From contig CAMVLT010000003.1 in the NCBI GenBank assembly GCA_947168395.1, positions 62,001 through 126,000 of the forward strand: a stretch of 64,000 nucleotides of DNA. The letters run 5' to 3'. The notes under the pieces are model-generated. The model was not told the DNA's origin and made no database searches. It saw only the letters and a program-made list of their open reading frames with translations. This DNA is from an uncultured Prevotellaceae bacterium. Lineage in GTDB: Bacteria > Bacteroidota > Bacteroidia > Bacteroidales > Bacteroidaceae. Both the position numbers and the translations under genes were made by a program. Positions 48,442-57,957 of the stretch are shown here, piece by piece. Every line of letters starts with the position of its first letter. Within the stretch, counting starts at the first letter, position 1.

Positions 48442-49547
48442 TTTTTCCTATATCGTTTTTTGAGTCCAAAGTTGTAGCCAATGTAGGCATTAAAGCTGCC
48501 AAAGATATTGTTGGCAGTAAATCTTGACGTGTGGTAGTTGCGGGTTCGCAGAATGGCACTGAGGCCGGTGTACCACCGTGTATTGTTATATACCAGTGCA
48601 AAACGGCCGATTCCGTCGAGGTTCACCTTGTCAAAGCTGAAACGGTCAGCCTCCTGTTCGGTTTTTCCGAAACTGCTGTCGTAGGCTACTGCCGCCTGGC
48701 CACTGGCACAGAACAGCATGTTCTTGGCAAACACCCAGTTGTAGGCATAACCGACGGAGAGGCTAATGTCGTGATACTCCACATTGTTGAACATCATGCC
48801 GCTATCTAATTTCACCTCGGCAGTTTCGCCCAGTCTGTCGTCCAACAAGTTATGCAGTTTCTCAAAATCCAGAGAAAGGGTATTCTTCGTATATCCTGCT
48901 CCTGCCAACCACGATCCGCAGCTGATTTTCTGGCATGTACTCTGGCTAAAGGCTGCCGGATAGGAAAAGCGTCCGTGATTGAAAATGTAATAAGCATTGA
49001 CACCCGTGATGCCTACACTGAGTCCGTCGAAAGAAACTCCCTCAAACCTCGAGCCGTCGATGCCATAACCCATGCGCACCTGCCGCAGTTTGTAGTCACT
49101 GCCAGTACGGCGGTAGTAAAGGTCCACACCTACCTGCGAAGAATAGATGCTAAAATCAATTTCGCGCTTGGAGCTGTTGCCAAAAAAGTTAAAATTCTTC
49201 AGGTCGAACGTGTAACCGAAGAATATCCATCGCCACCCGAAGTAGGGGCCAATCTTGATGCGCTGATCTGGGGCAAACGTGATGCTCTGGCCATTGCTGC
49301 TCAGTATGAAATCCTCATAATTACGGGTGGCCTGCATCATGACCGAGAATTCGTAATGCTGTGGTTCTATATAGTAATCCTCCAAACGATCGAAGCCCCG
49401 GATGGTCTTCTTCACGGTCTTTCCCATCTTTTTCAGCACCTGTTTGTCCTTGCCCAGCGTATCGGCCACCTCCACAAGCGTAATACTGACGGCCATCATG
49501 CGGATGGTCACCAATATCAATAGCACTATGGTTAAGGTCCTCTTCAA
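48438..49547 (-). CDS. DUF4421 outer-membrane-type protein
   Basis: A 369-residue exported protein of the DUF4421 family, rich in amphipathic beta strands ending in aromatic residues (KIGPYFGWRWIFFGYTFDL, VGVDLYYRRTGSDYKL, AYIGYNFGLKKRYRKK), consistent with an outer-membrane beta-barrel. The only start that preserves the signal peptide (KRTLTIVLLILVTIRMMA) is TTG at 49547; an in-frame stop lies just upstream and the next ATG is inside the signal. The spacer to the oxidoreductase gene is an 8-bp-type repeat. Function unknown. Confidence 0.8.
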   Translation of the reverse strand: MKRTLTIVLLILVTIRMMAVSITLVEVADTLGKDKQVLKKMGKTVKKTIRGFDRLEDYYIEPQHYEFSVMMQATRNYEDFILSSNGQSITFAPDQRIKIGPYFGWRWIFFGYTFDLKNFNFFGNSSKREIDFSIYSSQVGVDLYYRRTGSDYKLRQVRMGYGIDGSRFEGVSFDGLSVGITGVNAYYIFNHGRFSYPAAFSQSTCQKISCGSWLAGAGYTKNTLSLDFEKLHNLLDDRLGETAEVKLDSGMMFNNVEYHDISLSVGYAYNWVFAKNMLFCASGQAAVAYDSSFGKTEQEADRFSFDKVNLDGIGRFALVYNNTRWYTGLSAILRTRNYHTSRFTANNIFGSFNAYIGYNFGLKKRYRKK

Positions 49548-49580
49548 TTTCTTCTTTACTTTTTACCTTATTACCTTTTC
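49548..49580 (-). repeat. Intercistronic 8-bp repeat AAGGTAAA
   Basis: Minus strand AAAAGGTAATAAGGTAAAAA followed by GTAAAGAAG: three or four degenerate 7-8-bp units between the oxidoreductase and DUF4421 genes. The TAA stop of the oxidoreductase gene lies in the first unit. Confidence 0.55.
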
Positions 49581-50554
49581 CCAAGAATCCTGTCCATCGC
49601 CCAGTTCACAGGCGTTGCCGACACACTGGTACAAGTGCAAACGGCCAGGCCCTGCAAGTGCTCTATCACATTTTTGATGAGCGGAAACTGCACGTATGGA
49701 GGGTTGGGTACTGTCAGTTGCTGCACTCCCTCGCTGGTGTGCAGCTGGATGGGAGCATAGTCGAATACCGAGAAGATGAGCTTACCTTGGTCGCCGATAA
49801 TCTCGATGCAGTCCTCTCGGGCCGATTCATGGGCAACGAAACACCACATACCGCTACCAGAAAGGCCGTTCTCGAAACGGAAACAAGCCGACACCGTATC
49901 CTCAGCCTGATACAGATGGCCTCGATTGGTGCTGATACCCTCGGCATCAAGAATCACGCCAAACATATTCTGCAACAGGTCAAGCTGATGGGGAGCAAGG
50001 TCATAGAAGTAGCCACCACCAGCAATGTCGGGCTGTAGTCTCCAAGGCAACTTCTCTGGATGGTTGTAGTCCAATTCACGGGGTGGCACGGCAAAACGTA
50101 CTTGAACGTTCAGCGCATGGCCGATCTGGCCCTCTTCCACAATCTGTTTCACACGCTGGAAATACGGCAGATATCGACGATAATAGGCTACAAAACAAGG
50201 AATCCCCGTGCGCTCACTGATATTGTTGATACGAGCACAGTCATCGTAGCAGGCGGCCAAAGGCTTCTCCACATACACAGGCTTGCCGGCCTTCATTGCC
50301 ATGATGGCAAACGTGGCATGGCTCGACGGCGGCGTGGCTATATAGACAGCATTCACGTCAGGGTCGTCAATCAGCTGCTGGGCATCCGTGTACCACTTCT
50401 CAATGCCATGATTGATGGCATAAGTGCGCGCCCGTTTCTCATGACGGCTCATCACAGCCACCACGCTGGAGCCCTCAACCTCACTGAATGCCGGCCCGCT
50501 TTTACGTTCCGTCACCTCACCACAGCCGATGAATCCCCATTTCAATAACTTCAT
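49571..50554 (-). CDS. Gfo/Idh/MocA-family oxidoreductase
   Basis: A 327-residue NAD(P)-dependent sugar-type dehydrogenase. ATG 50554 (MKLLKWGFIGCGEVTE) follows a consensus promoter; the upstream in-frame ATG lies in that promoter. The Rossmann motif is GFIGCGEVTE, with YIATPPSSHATFAIMAMKAGKPVYVEKPLA (EKP signature; Lys in place) and the C-terminal beta-sheet domain from ~125 on. The substrate cannot be read. Probably starts a leftward operon with the DUF4421, DUF1460 and DUF1232 genes. Confidence 0.92.
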   Translation of the reverse strand: MKLLKWGFIGCGEVTERKSGPAFSEVEGSSVVAVMSRHEKRARTYAINHGIEKWYTDAQQLIDDPDVNAVYIATPPSSHATFAIMAMKAGKPVYVEKPLAACYDDCARINNISERTGIPCFVAYYRRYLPYFQRVKQIVEEGQIGHALNVQVRFAVPPRELDYNHPEKLPWRLQPDIAGGGYFYDLAPHQLDLLQNMFGVILDAEGISTNRGHLYQAEDTVSACFRFENGLSGSGMWCFVAHESAREDCIEIIGDQGKLIFSVFDYAPIQLHTSEGVQQLTVPNPPYVQFPLIKNVIEHLQGLAVCTCTSVSATPVNWAMDRILGKR

Positions 50555-50575
50555 CTTTATCTCGCAATTTGGGTG

Positions 50576-50607
50576 CAAAGTTACGAATAAGTATGGGAAA
50601 AAACAAA
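50576..50607 (-). promoter_or_regulatory. Promoter of the oxidoreductase operon
   Basis: CAAAGTTA (50576-50583; TAACTTTG on the minus strand) and CAAA (50604-50607; TTTG) spaced by 20 bases. Confidence 0.75.
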
Positions 50608-50663
50608 TAATTTCACATTTCTTATTGTTGCGGTGCCTCCGTAGATGCTATATGAAGGAGATT

Positions 50664-51284
50664 CTATAACCTACGAAAGATGCTGTCGGCAAGGCGTTCA
50701 TAGACGAGACCAAGGCTGGAAAAATGGTTTAGAGCATTGAGAGCTGCCTTACGGACGGTGATGTTGGGAGAAATGATGGCTACATGGGTTTGGTCAAGAA
50801 ATTCATTGATACCGCGTTCGTTGGGTTCCTGACCGTTCATGAATAGTCGGCTGAGTACATGGAAACCACATAGCTGGTACATGGTCTTGTCAGAAGCTAT
50901 CCATTCGTAAGCTTTCATTGGGGCGTAAGGCAGGAACTGATAGAGGTTCATCGCCGCCTGCTCGGCTATCTCAATAGTCTCGGTCTGCTCCATCCAGATA
51001 TCGACCACCTCCGGCAATATCTCGGTAGGAGGCATCGTCATCGTTGCCAGAATCTTACACTCGCGTACATTCTCCTTCCATAGCGCAATAGCCAGGTCGT
51101 AATTTTGTCCGATTTCTTCAGCTTTTTCACGCAGTCGTGGGAGAGTAGCGCCCCAATTGAGGTGATAGTCAACACCCTTCTCACGCATTGACTGCGCTAC
51201 GGAGCCGTCCATCATCAGACGAAACGACTGCTTGATTTCCTTAATTTTATCATTGATGAGGGAGGCGGAACTAATGGAATTCAT
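50664..51284 (-). CDS. DNA alkylation repair (AlkD-like HEAT-repeat) protein
   Basis: A 206-residue all-helical protein with HEAT-type repeats resembling the AlkD glycosylase group: LNWGATLPRLREKAEEIG, DLAIALWKENVRECKILATMTMPP, then MKAYEWIASDKTMYQLCGFHVLSRLF. The WxxxxRExKILA block is diagnostic. It is shorter than Bacillus AlkD (~237). No catalytic claim is made, as the aromatic lesion-contacting residues cannot be aligned by eye. It follows the DPP III gene by 22 bases and is likely co-transcribed. Confidence 0.78.
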   Translation of the reverse strand: MNSISSASLINDKIKEIKQSFRLMMDGSVAQSMREKGVDYHLNWGATLPRLREKAEEIGQNYDLAIALWKENVRECKILATMTMPPTEILPEVVDIWMEQTETIEIAEQAAMNLYQFLPYAPMKAYEWIASDKTMYQLCGFHVLSRLFMNGQEPNERGINEFLDQTHVAIISPNITVRKAALNALNHFSSLGLVYERLADSIFRRL

Positions 51285-51306
51285 GGGTTTTTATAAGACT
51301 AATTTG

Positions 51307-53253
51307 TTATATGAGCGTACTATATTCGGAACTGTAGCGTAGCATCTGATGAGCATAGCTTTCCGAGTAGTTCAGCTGTATGTCGATAATATCGCCGTTA
51401 GCATCCGCTACTGGCAGCATCTGTGGATTGATGAAGCCCTTATAGGGTGCCAGATTCAGATGCTTGTAACGCTCCAGCACCTCGGCATGGAGGTCGGTAT
51501 CAACCTTGACAGCATAGCGTTCTACCAGTTGACGGGCAGCCTCGTAGTCGCCTTCACTCTTGATACGTTGCACTTCAGCCAGCAACTTCGAGAAAAGCTT
51601 TCTCAGTTCATCATAATCGCTTATTTGTAAGTAGGTTTTGCCGTTTCGTTTGATTAACGAAACAACTGTACTATGGGCAGCGCACCAATGAGCTATGAGG
51701 GCACGGTTGCGCATGTGGGCCTCCTCAATCTGGTTGCCCGGGGTGATGCGGATGAGCTGGGTCATTAGACCGTTCATCATGTATGTATAATACTGTGACT
51801 TGAAGGCCTCGCTATCGGGTACGAGTCCCAAATCTACAAGCTTCGGATCGGCAATGTAGTATAGTCCGAAGAGGTCGGCACGGGCTTCCTCGATAGTATT
51901 TCCATAGGCTTTCAGAGCATCAGGGTCGACACCTGGCAGAAGCTGTCCGCTACCATGTCCGAGACACTCATGCAGGTCGGTGTGAAGGTCGTCGCACACA
52001 TCACCGTATTTTTCAATAAGTGCCAGTGTCTGGGCATCAATGACAAACTCCTCTTTGAATCCACTACCGTGAGCAGCCTTGTTGTAAGCATCGGTGATAT
52101 TGCTGATGGTAATACTCTTCGAGCCGTAACGGGCACGTATCCAGTCGGCATTGGGCAAATTGATGCCGATAGCAGTGGAAGGGTACTCCTCGCCGCCAAG
52201 CATAGCAGCGCAGATGACGTTGGCCGACACGCCTTTCACAACGGGCTTGCGAAAACGAGGGTCTACGGGCGAATGGTCCTCAAACCACTGTGCGTTTCGG
52301 GCAATGGTACGGGTACGGTGTGTAGCCTCCTCATCAATGTATTCCACCAACGCCTCCCATGTGCCTTTCAGTCCGAGCGGGTCTCCGTACACCTCGATGA
52401 AACCATTGATAAAGTCCACTCTTCCCTCCAAGCACTGTAGCCACAGGATGCTGTACTCATCGAACAGACGTAGGTCGCCCGTCTCATAATATTCTATCAG
52501 TTTACAAATGACCTGCCGCTGGCTGTCATTCTCAGTCACTTCGGCAGCCTTTCTAAGCCAATAGACGATATGGCGTATGGCATTTCCATAGCGTCCATGG
52601 CTCGTCCACACCTCCTCGGCCACAATGCCATCGCGTTTCACCAATGTGGAGTTCAAACCGTAGGAAGGCGGATTGGGGGTATTTTCATCTTTCTTGGCAG
52701 AATAATAGGCTTCTGCCTCTGCCTGACTGACTCCCTCGTAGAAGTTACAGGCCGATGTCAGCAACAAGTCCTCACCGTCGGCCTTATTCACCCGTTTGGG
52801 CAGCACAGTGGAGTCAAAGATGACAGGAAAGAGTTCGTCACAGAGTGTATCTACAGTCTGTCCATCGGCCAAGGGTAAGCGGCGGCTGTCTACCTGACGT
52901 AGCACACTCCGCAGGTAGTCCTCAGAGAAGGCAGGCATGATCTTCTCACAACCATAATGATGGTAAATGCCGTTAGAAAACCAAATTCGCTTCAGGTAGA
53001 CTTCCAAGGCGTGGAAATCGTCGGTACTATGGTCGATGCACAAATCGGTGTACACAGCCTCCAATGTCTTTCGAATACGAAGATTGTATGCGCCATACTG
53101 ATCGAACGTGATGTCACGTCCGAACAGTGCAGCTTTCGACAAATAGTAAATAAGACGCTTCTGTTGTAATGATAGTTGATCGAATCCCGTCAATTTGTAA
53201 CGGAGCATCTGCAAATCGGCAAAACGCTCGTCAGTATAACAAAAATCTCTCAT
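51307..53253 (-). CDS. Dipeptidyl peptidase III (peptidase family M49)
   Basis: A 648-residue cytoplasmic zinc metallopeptidase removing dipeptides from N-termini. The M49 zinc motif is DLHECLGHGSGQ (the HExxGH form, five-residue rather than six-residue spacing as in Bacteroides enzymes), with the second metal Glu in EEARADLFGLYY. No signal peptide is seen. Length agrees with bacterial DPP III (~650-675). It lies 12 bases after the AraC gene, so AraC-DPP III-AlkD may be one transcript. Confidence 0.93.
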   Translation of the reverse strand: MRDFCYTDERFADLQMLRYKLTGFDQLSLQQKRLIYYLSKAALFGRDITFDQYGAYNLRIRKTLEAVYTDLCIDHSTDDFHALEVYLKRIWFSNGIYHHYGCEKIMPAFSEDYLRSVLRQVDSRRLPLADGQTVDTLCDELFPVIFDSTVLPKRVNKADGEDLLLTSACNFYEGVSQAEAEAYYSAKKDENTPNPPSYGLNSTLVKRDGIVAEEVWTSHGRYGNAIRHIVYWLRKAAEVTENDSQRQVICKLIEYYETGDLRLFDEYSILWLQCLEGRVDFINGFIEVYGDPLGLKGTWEALVEYIDEEATHRTRTIARNAQWFEDHSPVDPRFRKPVVKGVSANVICAAMLGGEEYPSTAIGINLPNADWIRARYGSKSITISNITDAYNKAAHGSGFKEEFVIDAQTLALIEKYGDVCDDLHTDLHECLGHGSGQLLPGVDPDALKAYGNTIEEARADLFGLYYIADPKLVDLGLVPDSEAFKSQYYTYMMNGLMTQLIRITPGNQIEEAHMRNRALIAHWCAAHSTVVSLIKRNGKTYLQISDYDELRKLFSKLLAEVQRIKSEGDYEAARQLVERYAVKVDTDLHAEVLERYKHLNLAPYKGFINPQMLPVADANGDIIDIQLNYSESYAHQMLRYSSEYSTLI

Positions 53254-53265
53254 TAACAGGTCTTT

Positions 53266-53718
53266 CTATTGCTTTTTATGTTTCTTGACAGCTTGCGAAG
53301 GGTGCTGCTGCAAATGCTGCAGACGATAATCACGCGGCGTCATGTTCATCAACTTGTAGAATGAGGCATAGAACGACTGCCGGTTTGCAAAGCCCACCAT
53401 ATCACTAACCTCCTCCATACGTAAATCTTGATAGCGTTTGTCCACCAAAATAGACATTGCTTCCTCGATGCGGTACTTGTTGATAAATGAGGCATAGTTC
53501 ATGTGGAAGCGGACATTGACCACAGCCGAGACATAGCGGGTGTTGGTACCCAAGTCTTCTGCCAACCTCTTGGCGGAATAGTTCTTGTCCTTATACTTCT
53601 TCTGCATGACGATAATATTAAGGATCTTCTCCTTCATCTCATCCATCAACCTGGGACTGACCAAACTTCTGTAGACAGCCTCCTTTTCCTTTTTTTCTGT
53701 AATATTATATTTTGCCAT
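53266..53718 (-). CDS. Small AraC-type HTH regulator
   Basis: A 150-residue protein with a full AraC double helix-turn-helix in its C-terminal part (YSAKRLAEDLGTNTRYVSAVVN and DLRMEEVSDMVGFANRQSFYASFYKLMNMTPRDYR) and a ~45-residue charged helical N-terminus (KYNITEKKEKEAVYRSLV). It has no sensor domain; this short architecture resembles the output half of hybrid two-component or AraC regulators. The C-terminal tail is basic (AVKKHKKQ). First gene of the leftward run with DPP III. Confidence 0.88.
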   Translation of the reverse strand: MAKYNITEKKEKEAVYRSLVSPRLMDEMKEKILNIIVMQKKYKDKNYSAKRLAEDLGTNTRYVSAVVNVRFHMNYASFINKYRIEEAMSILVDKRYQDLRMEEVSDMVGFANRQSFYASFYKLMNMTPRDYRLQHLQQHPSQAVKKHKKQ

Positions 53719-53756
53719 ACACTAAGAAAGACTAATAATGGTATAGTTTTCAAGTG

Positions 53757-53764
53757 CAAATATA
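53757..53764 (-). promoter_or_regulatory. -7 element of the small AraC gene
   Basis: CAAATATA, i.e. TATATTTG on the minus strand, 38 bases before the ATG. Confidence 0.5.
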
Positions 53765-53817
53765 AGGAAATTTTACAATATTTCCAAATAAAATTATGTT
53801 TTTTTCCAAAAAAGTTG

Positions 53818-53825
53818 TATTTTTG
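53818..53825 (+). promoter_or_regulatory. -7 element of recQ
   Basis: TATTTTTG, 21 bases before the ATG. Confidence 0.45.
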
Positions 53826-53846
53826 TCGGAAAATTGCGCATAAAGC

Positions 53847-55673
53847 ATGGAAACGACAGCATTTTTGAGGAAATTCTTTGGATATGACACCTTCCGTCCC
53901 AACCAACGGGAAATCATCGAGAACGTTATGAACGGGCGTGATACACTGGTACTTATGCCTACCGGTGGAGGCAAAAGTGTGTGTTATCAGATTCCGGCTT
54001 TGGTCATGAAGGGGACTGCCATCGTGGTGTCACCACTCATCAGCTTGATGAAAGACCAGGTGGAGACACTTCGGGCCAACGGCATCGAGGCGGCAGCCCT
54101 GAACAGCAACAATAGTCTGGACACCGACACCGTGATACGCCGTAAGTGCATGTCTGGCGACATGAAGCTGCTCTACATCTCACCTGAAAAACTATTGGCA
54201 GAAATACCCTACCTGCTCAGTAACATCCACATATCGCTTTTTGCCATTGACGAAGCCCACTGCATCAGTCAATGGGGGCACGATTTCCGGCCGGAATACA
54301 CCCAATTAGGACTGTTGAGGGACAAGTTCCCATCAGTGCCCATCATGGCGCTAACTGCCACTGCCGACCGCATAACACGGCAGGACATTGTAACACAGCT
54401 GAAGCTTCATGACTGCCATGAGTTCATTTCCAGCTTTGACCGTCCCAACTTAAGTTTGAGTGTGAAGCGCAATTTTACGACAAAGGAGAAGAATGCCTTC
54501 ATCCTGAACTTCATCAAGGCGCGTCCATACGATGCCGGCATCATCTATTGCCTCAGCAGGAAAACTACAGAAAAAGTGACTATTGCTTTAAAAGACAAAG
54601 GAATAAACGCAATGGCTTATCACGCTGGACTTACCGGTCAGGAACGTAATCAAGCGCAGGAACGTTTCAAGAATGACGAGATACAAGTAGTGTGTGCCAC
54701 TATTGCTTTCGGCATGGGCATTGACAAGAGCAACGTCCGTTGGGTTATACATTACAACATGCCCAAAAGCATCGAGAGCTTCTATCAGGAGATTGGCCGT
54801 GCAGGGCGTGATGGCGCACCTGCCGATACCGTGCTGTTCTACTCGTTGGCCGACATCATCCAACTGACGGAGTTCGCCAAGGCCAGTGGACAACAGGACG
54901 TAAACATGGACAAACTCAAACAAATGCGGCAATATGCAGAATCGAACGTTTGTCGCCGCCGTATCCTTCTGAATTATTTTAACGAACAGACCGACCACGA
55001 CTGCGGCAACTGTGACGTATGCCAGAACCCGCCCCAACGATTCGATGGCACCCGATACGTGCAGATGGCATTGAGTGCCATGAAACGCACCAGGGAGCAA
55101 ATCCGGCTATCGACCGTCGTTGAGATACTGAAGGGCATGCACTCGGCCACTGTCAGCAAGAAAGGCTATGACCAGTTGAAGACGTTCGGTGTAGGGAAAG
55201 ATCTCAGCGTACAGGACTGGAATGACTATCTGTTACAGATGCTGCAGATGGGTTTCTTTGAGATTGTCTATAACGAAGGGCGTCGGGCGATGGTTACCTC
55301 ATCGGGCGAAGACGTGCTCTATGGACGCAAGACAGCCGAACTATGTATAATTGACCGTAGCACCAAAGAACAGCCTCATCGCCAGAAAACCCGTTTGCGG
55401 TTGGAGATTCCCACCATCACAATCCCTGGCTTGCCTCCAACAATGGGTGTGGAAGACCCGAAGCTGTTCGAAGCCCTGCGTCAGTTAAGGCGCCAATGTG
55501 CCGAAGAAGAAGGACTTCCACCCTACATCGTCTTCGGCGACAAGGTGCTTCATGCGCTGGCCACCCAGAAGCCGACCACCATCGAGCAATTCGGCTATAT
55601 TCCCGGTGTTGGCGACTTCAAACGTCAGAAATATGGCCCCCGATTCGTCGCTTTGATACAGAAATACGTGTAA
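53847..55673 (+). CDS. recQ: ATP-dependent DNA helicase RecQ
   Basis: A 608-residue 3'-5' helicase for recombination repair. In order: motif 0 FGYDTFRPNQREII, motif I MPTGGGKSVCYQIP, DEAH box IDEAHCISQWGHDFRPEY, TATADRITRQDI, motif VI YQEIGRAGRDG, the RQC zinc cysteines (NVCRRRILLNYF, CGNCDVCQNP) and a C-terminal HRDC domain (~530-608). Length is the RecQ norm. A single-gene rightward transcript ending before purU; no clear terminator follows. Confidence 0.96.
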   Translation: METTAFLRKFFGYDTFRPNQREIIENVMNGRDTLVLMPTGGGKSVCYQIPALVMKGTAIVVSPLISLMKDQVETLRANGIEAAALNSNNSLDTDTVIRRKCMSGDMKLLYISPEKLLAEIPYLLSNIHISLFAIDEAHCISQWGHDFRPEYTQLGLLRDKFPSVPIMALTATADRITRQDIVTQLKLHDCHEFISSFDRPNLSLSVKRNFTTKEKNAFILNFIKARPYDAGIIYCLSRKTTEKVTIALKDKGINAMAYHAGLTGQERNQAQERFKNDEIQVVCATIAFGMGIDKSNVRWVIHYNMPKSIESFYQEIGRAGRDGAPADTVLFYSLADIIQLTEFAKASGQQDVNMDKLKQMRQYAESNVCRRRILLNYFNEQTDHDCGNCDVCQNPPQRFDGTRYVQMALSAMKRTREQIRLSTVVEILKGMHSATVSKKGYDQLKTFGVGKDLSVQDWNDYLLQMLQMGFFEIVYNEGRRAMVTSSGEDVLYGRKTAELCIIDRSTKEQPHRQKTRLRLEIPTITIPGLPPTMGVEDPKLFEALRQLRRQCAEEEGLPPYIVFGDKVLHALATQKPTTIEQFGYIPGVGDFKRQKYGPRFVALIQKYV

Positions 55674-55743
55674 ACTTGTCAAAAAGACACCTCTTTAATT
55701 AAGAAAAACAGCAAAAGATGCTGTGAGAATCAACTTTTTTTAG

Positions 55744-55751
55744 TACCTTTG
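55744..55751 (+). promoter_or_regulatory. -7 element of the purU-his-lys run
   Basis: TACCTTTG, 33 bases before the purU ATG; no clear -33 TTTG. Confidence 0.55.
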
Positions 55752-55784
55752 CACGATTAAAAATAGAAAAAGCAAAGAAACTAA

Positions 55785-56648
55785 ATGAAACAAACGGCAA
55801 TTCTGCTTCTGCACTGCCCTGACCAACAGGGTATTATCACAGAAGTGACGAAATTTATTACCGACAACAAAGGTAACATCGTTTACCTTGACCAATACGT
55901 TGACAAGCTCGACGGCATGTTCTTTATGCGTATCGAGTGGGAACTGGAAGGCTTTTTGATTCCTCGTGAAAAGATTTACGAGTACATCACGACGCTCTAT
56001 GCCCAGCGCTATAAGATGAAGTTCAGCCTCTACTATAGCGACAAGCGTCCACGTATGGCAATTTTCGTTTCCAAGATGAGTCATTGTCTTTACGACCTGC
56101 TGGCCCGCTGGAAGGCCGGAGAATTCGCCTGCGAGATTCCCTGCATTGTATCCAACCACGAAGACCTGCGCTATGTAGCCGAGCAGTTCGGCATTCCTTA
56201 TTATGTGTGGAGTATCAAGAAAGACCACTCCAACAAGGCAGAGGTGGAGCAGGCCGAAATGGAACTGCTGAAGAAGCTCGACATCTCGTTCATCGTGCTG
56301 GCCCGCTATATGCAGATTATCTCCGACGAAATGATAGCCGCCTATCCGCATCACATCATCAACATTCACCACTCGTTCCTGCCTGCTTTCGTGGGTGCCA
56401 AACCTTATCATCAGGCGTGGGAGCGTGGCGTGAAGATTATTGGTGCCACCAGCCATTATGTGACGGCAGAACTGGATGCCGGTCCTATCATTGAGCAAGA
56501 CGTGACGCGCATCACTCATAAGGATACCCCCGAGAGCTTAGTGCTTAAAGGCAAGGACTTGGAGAAGATTGTGCTGAGCCATGCGGTGCAGAAGCATATC
56601 GAGCGTAAAATCCTGACCTATAAGAACAAAACGATTATCTTTAGCTGA
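55785..56648 (+). CDS. purU: Formyltetrahydrofolate deformylase
   Basis: A 287-residue enzyme hydrolysing 10-formyl-THF to formate and THF. An N-terminal ACT domain (~1-85; LLHCPDQQGIITEVTKFI) precedes the formyl-transferase-fold domain with VARYMQ-type LARYMQIIS, the catalytic stretch NIHHSFLPAFVGAKPYHQA (Asn-His pair) and the Asp in ELDAGPIIEQD. Length is normal. It stops on the hisH start codon (single-base overlap), so it heads the biosynthetic operon below. Confidence 0.95.
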   Translation: MKQTAILLLHCPDQQGIITEVTKFITDNKGNIVYLDQYVDKLDGMFFMRIEWELEGFLIPREKIYEYITTLYAQRYKMKFSLYYSDKRPRMAIFVSKMSHCLYDLLARWKAGEFACEIPCIVSNHEDLRYVAEQFGIPYYVWSIKKDHSNKAEVEQAEMELLKKLDISFIVLARYMQIISDEMIAAYPHHIINIHHSFLPAFVGAKPYHQAWERGVKIIGATSHYVTAELDAGPIIEQDVTRITHKDTPESLVLKGKDLEKIVLSHAVQKHIERKILTYKNKTIIFS

Positions 56649-57235
56649 TGAATGTAGCAATCGTAAAATACAACGCCGGAAACATCTATTCGGTAGTAAA
56701 TGCCTTGAAGCGGTTGGGCATCGAGCCATTATTGACAGACGAAGCCGAGCAACTACAGAAGGCAGATCGTGTGCTGTTTCCTGGACAGGGCGAGGCACGG
56801 GGAGCAATGGAATACCTGAAGGCTCGCCGACTGGACGAAGTTATCCGCAACCTGAGTCAGCCTGTCTTGGGCATCTGCATCGGCCAGCAGCTCTTGTGCC
56901 GCCACTCGGAGGAGGGCGATACCGATTGTATCGGCATCTTTGATGCAGAGGTAAAGCGCTTTCAGCCTACAAGGCATGAGGACAAGGTTCCTTGCATGGG
57001 GTGGAACTGGCTCCACGACACCAAGTCGCCACTGATGCAGGGCATCGAGGGCGAATACGTCTACTTCGTCCACTCCTACTACGTTCCCGTGTGCTCTGAG
57101 ACCATTGCTACAGCAGATTACATACTGCCATATTCTGCTGCCATGCACAAGGACAATTTCTATACTTGCCAGTTCCATCCCGAGAAGAGCGGACGTGTGG
57201 GCGAGCAAATCATCAAAAACTTTTTATCAATATGA
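56648..57235 (+). CDS. hisH: Imidazole glycerol phosphate synthase glutaminase subunit
   Basis: A 195-residue glutamine amidotransferase (class I) that feeds ammonia to HisF. Nucleophile Cys lies in LGICIGQQLLCRHSEEG; the His-Glu pair is in CQFHPEKSG. VLFPGQGEARGAM is the usual N-terminal oxyanion region. Overlaps purU by one base and hisA by four. Confidence 0.96.
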   Translation: MNVAIVKYNAGNIYSVVNALKRLGIEPLLTDEAEQLQKADRVLFPGQGEARGAMEYLKARRLDEVIRNLSQPVLGICIGQQLLCRHSEEGDTDCIGIFDAEVKRFQPTRHEDKVPCMGWNWLHDTKSPLMQGIEGEYVYFVHSYYVPVCSETIATADYILPYSAAMHKDNFYTCQFHPEKSGRVGEQIIKNFLSI

Positions 57236-57957
57236 TAGAACTGATACCTGCCATAGATATCATCGACGGCCAGTGTGTACGACTGACCAAGGGCGACTAT
57301 GACCAGAAGACCGTCTACCGCGACTCACCCGCCGAGGTTGCTAAGGAGTTCGAACAGAAAGGCTTCAAGCGGCTGCACGTCGTAGACTTAGACGGTGCCA
57401 AGTCGAAACACATAGTCAACGACGAAGTACTTCGCCGTATTACGACAGAAACCAACCTCACGGTAGACTTCGGCGGTGGCATCAAGACCAACGAGGACAT
57501 TGAAAAAGCCTTCTGTGCAGGAGCTGCTATGGTGACTGTAGGTTCGATAGCCGTCACTCAGCCCGAGTTGTTCATGGGATGGTTAGAGAAATACGGTGCC
57601 GACCGCATGATACTTGGAGCCGACGTCCGAAACGGAAAAATCAGCATCAACGGCTGGAAAGAGGATTCTGCGGAAGACCTGCTGCCTTTTCTCCGTAAAT
57701 ACATCGATGCGGGTGTGAAGACGGTGCTCTGCACGGAAATCTCCAAGGACGGAACCCTGCAAGGTCCTGCCATCGAGCTATATAAAGAGGTGATGACGGC
57801 CTACCCCACCCTGCACCTGATTGCCAGCGGCGGAGTTTCCTCTATCGACGACATCAAGACGCTCGACCGTGCGGGCATTCCGGCTGTTGTCTTCGGCAAA
57901 GCCATCTATGAAGGAAAAATCAATCTGAATGAATTATGGGACTGGCAAAACGAATAA
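57232..57957 (+). CDS. hisA: ProFAR isomerase
   Basis: A 241-residue (beta/alpha)8 barrel isomerising ProFAR to PRFAR. ATG 57232 ([23 protein letters not shown]) overlaps the hisH stop (ATGA). The catalytic Asp is in PAIDIIDG and the second Asp in [13 protein letters not shown]. Phosphate sites FGGGIK and ASGGVSS are intact. Overlaps hisF by 22 bases. Confidence 0.96.
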   Translation: MIELIPAIDIIDGQCVRLTKGDYDQKTVYRDSPAEVAKEFEQKGFKRLHVVDLDGAKSKHIVNDEVLRRITTETNLTVDFGGGIKTNEDIEKAFCAGAAMVTVGSIAVTQPELFMGWLEKYGADRMILGADVRNGKISINGWKEDSAEDLLPFLRKYIDAGVKTVLCTEISKDGTLQGPAIELYKEVMTAYPTLHLIASGGVSSIDDIKTLDRAGIPAVVFGKAIYEGKINLNELWDWQNE

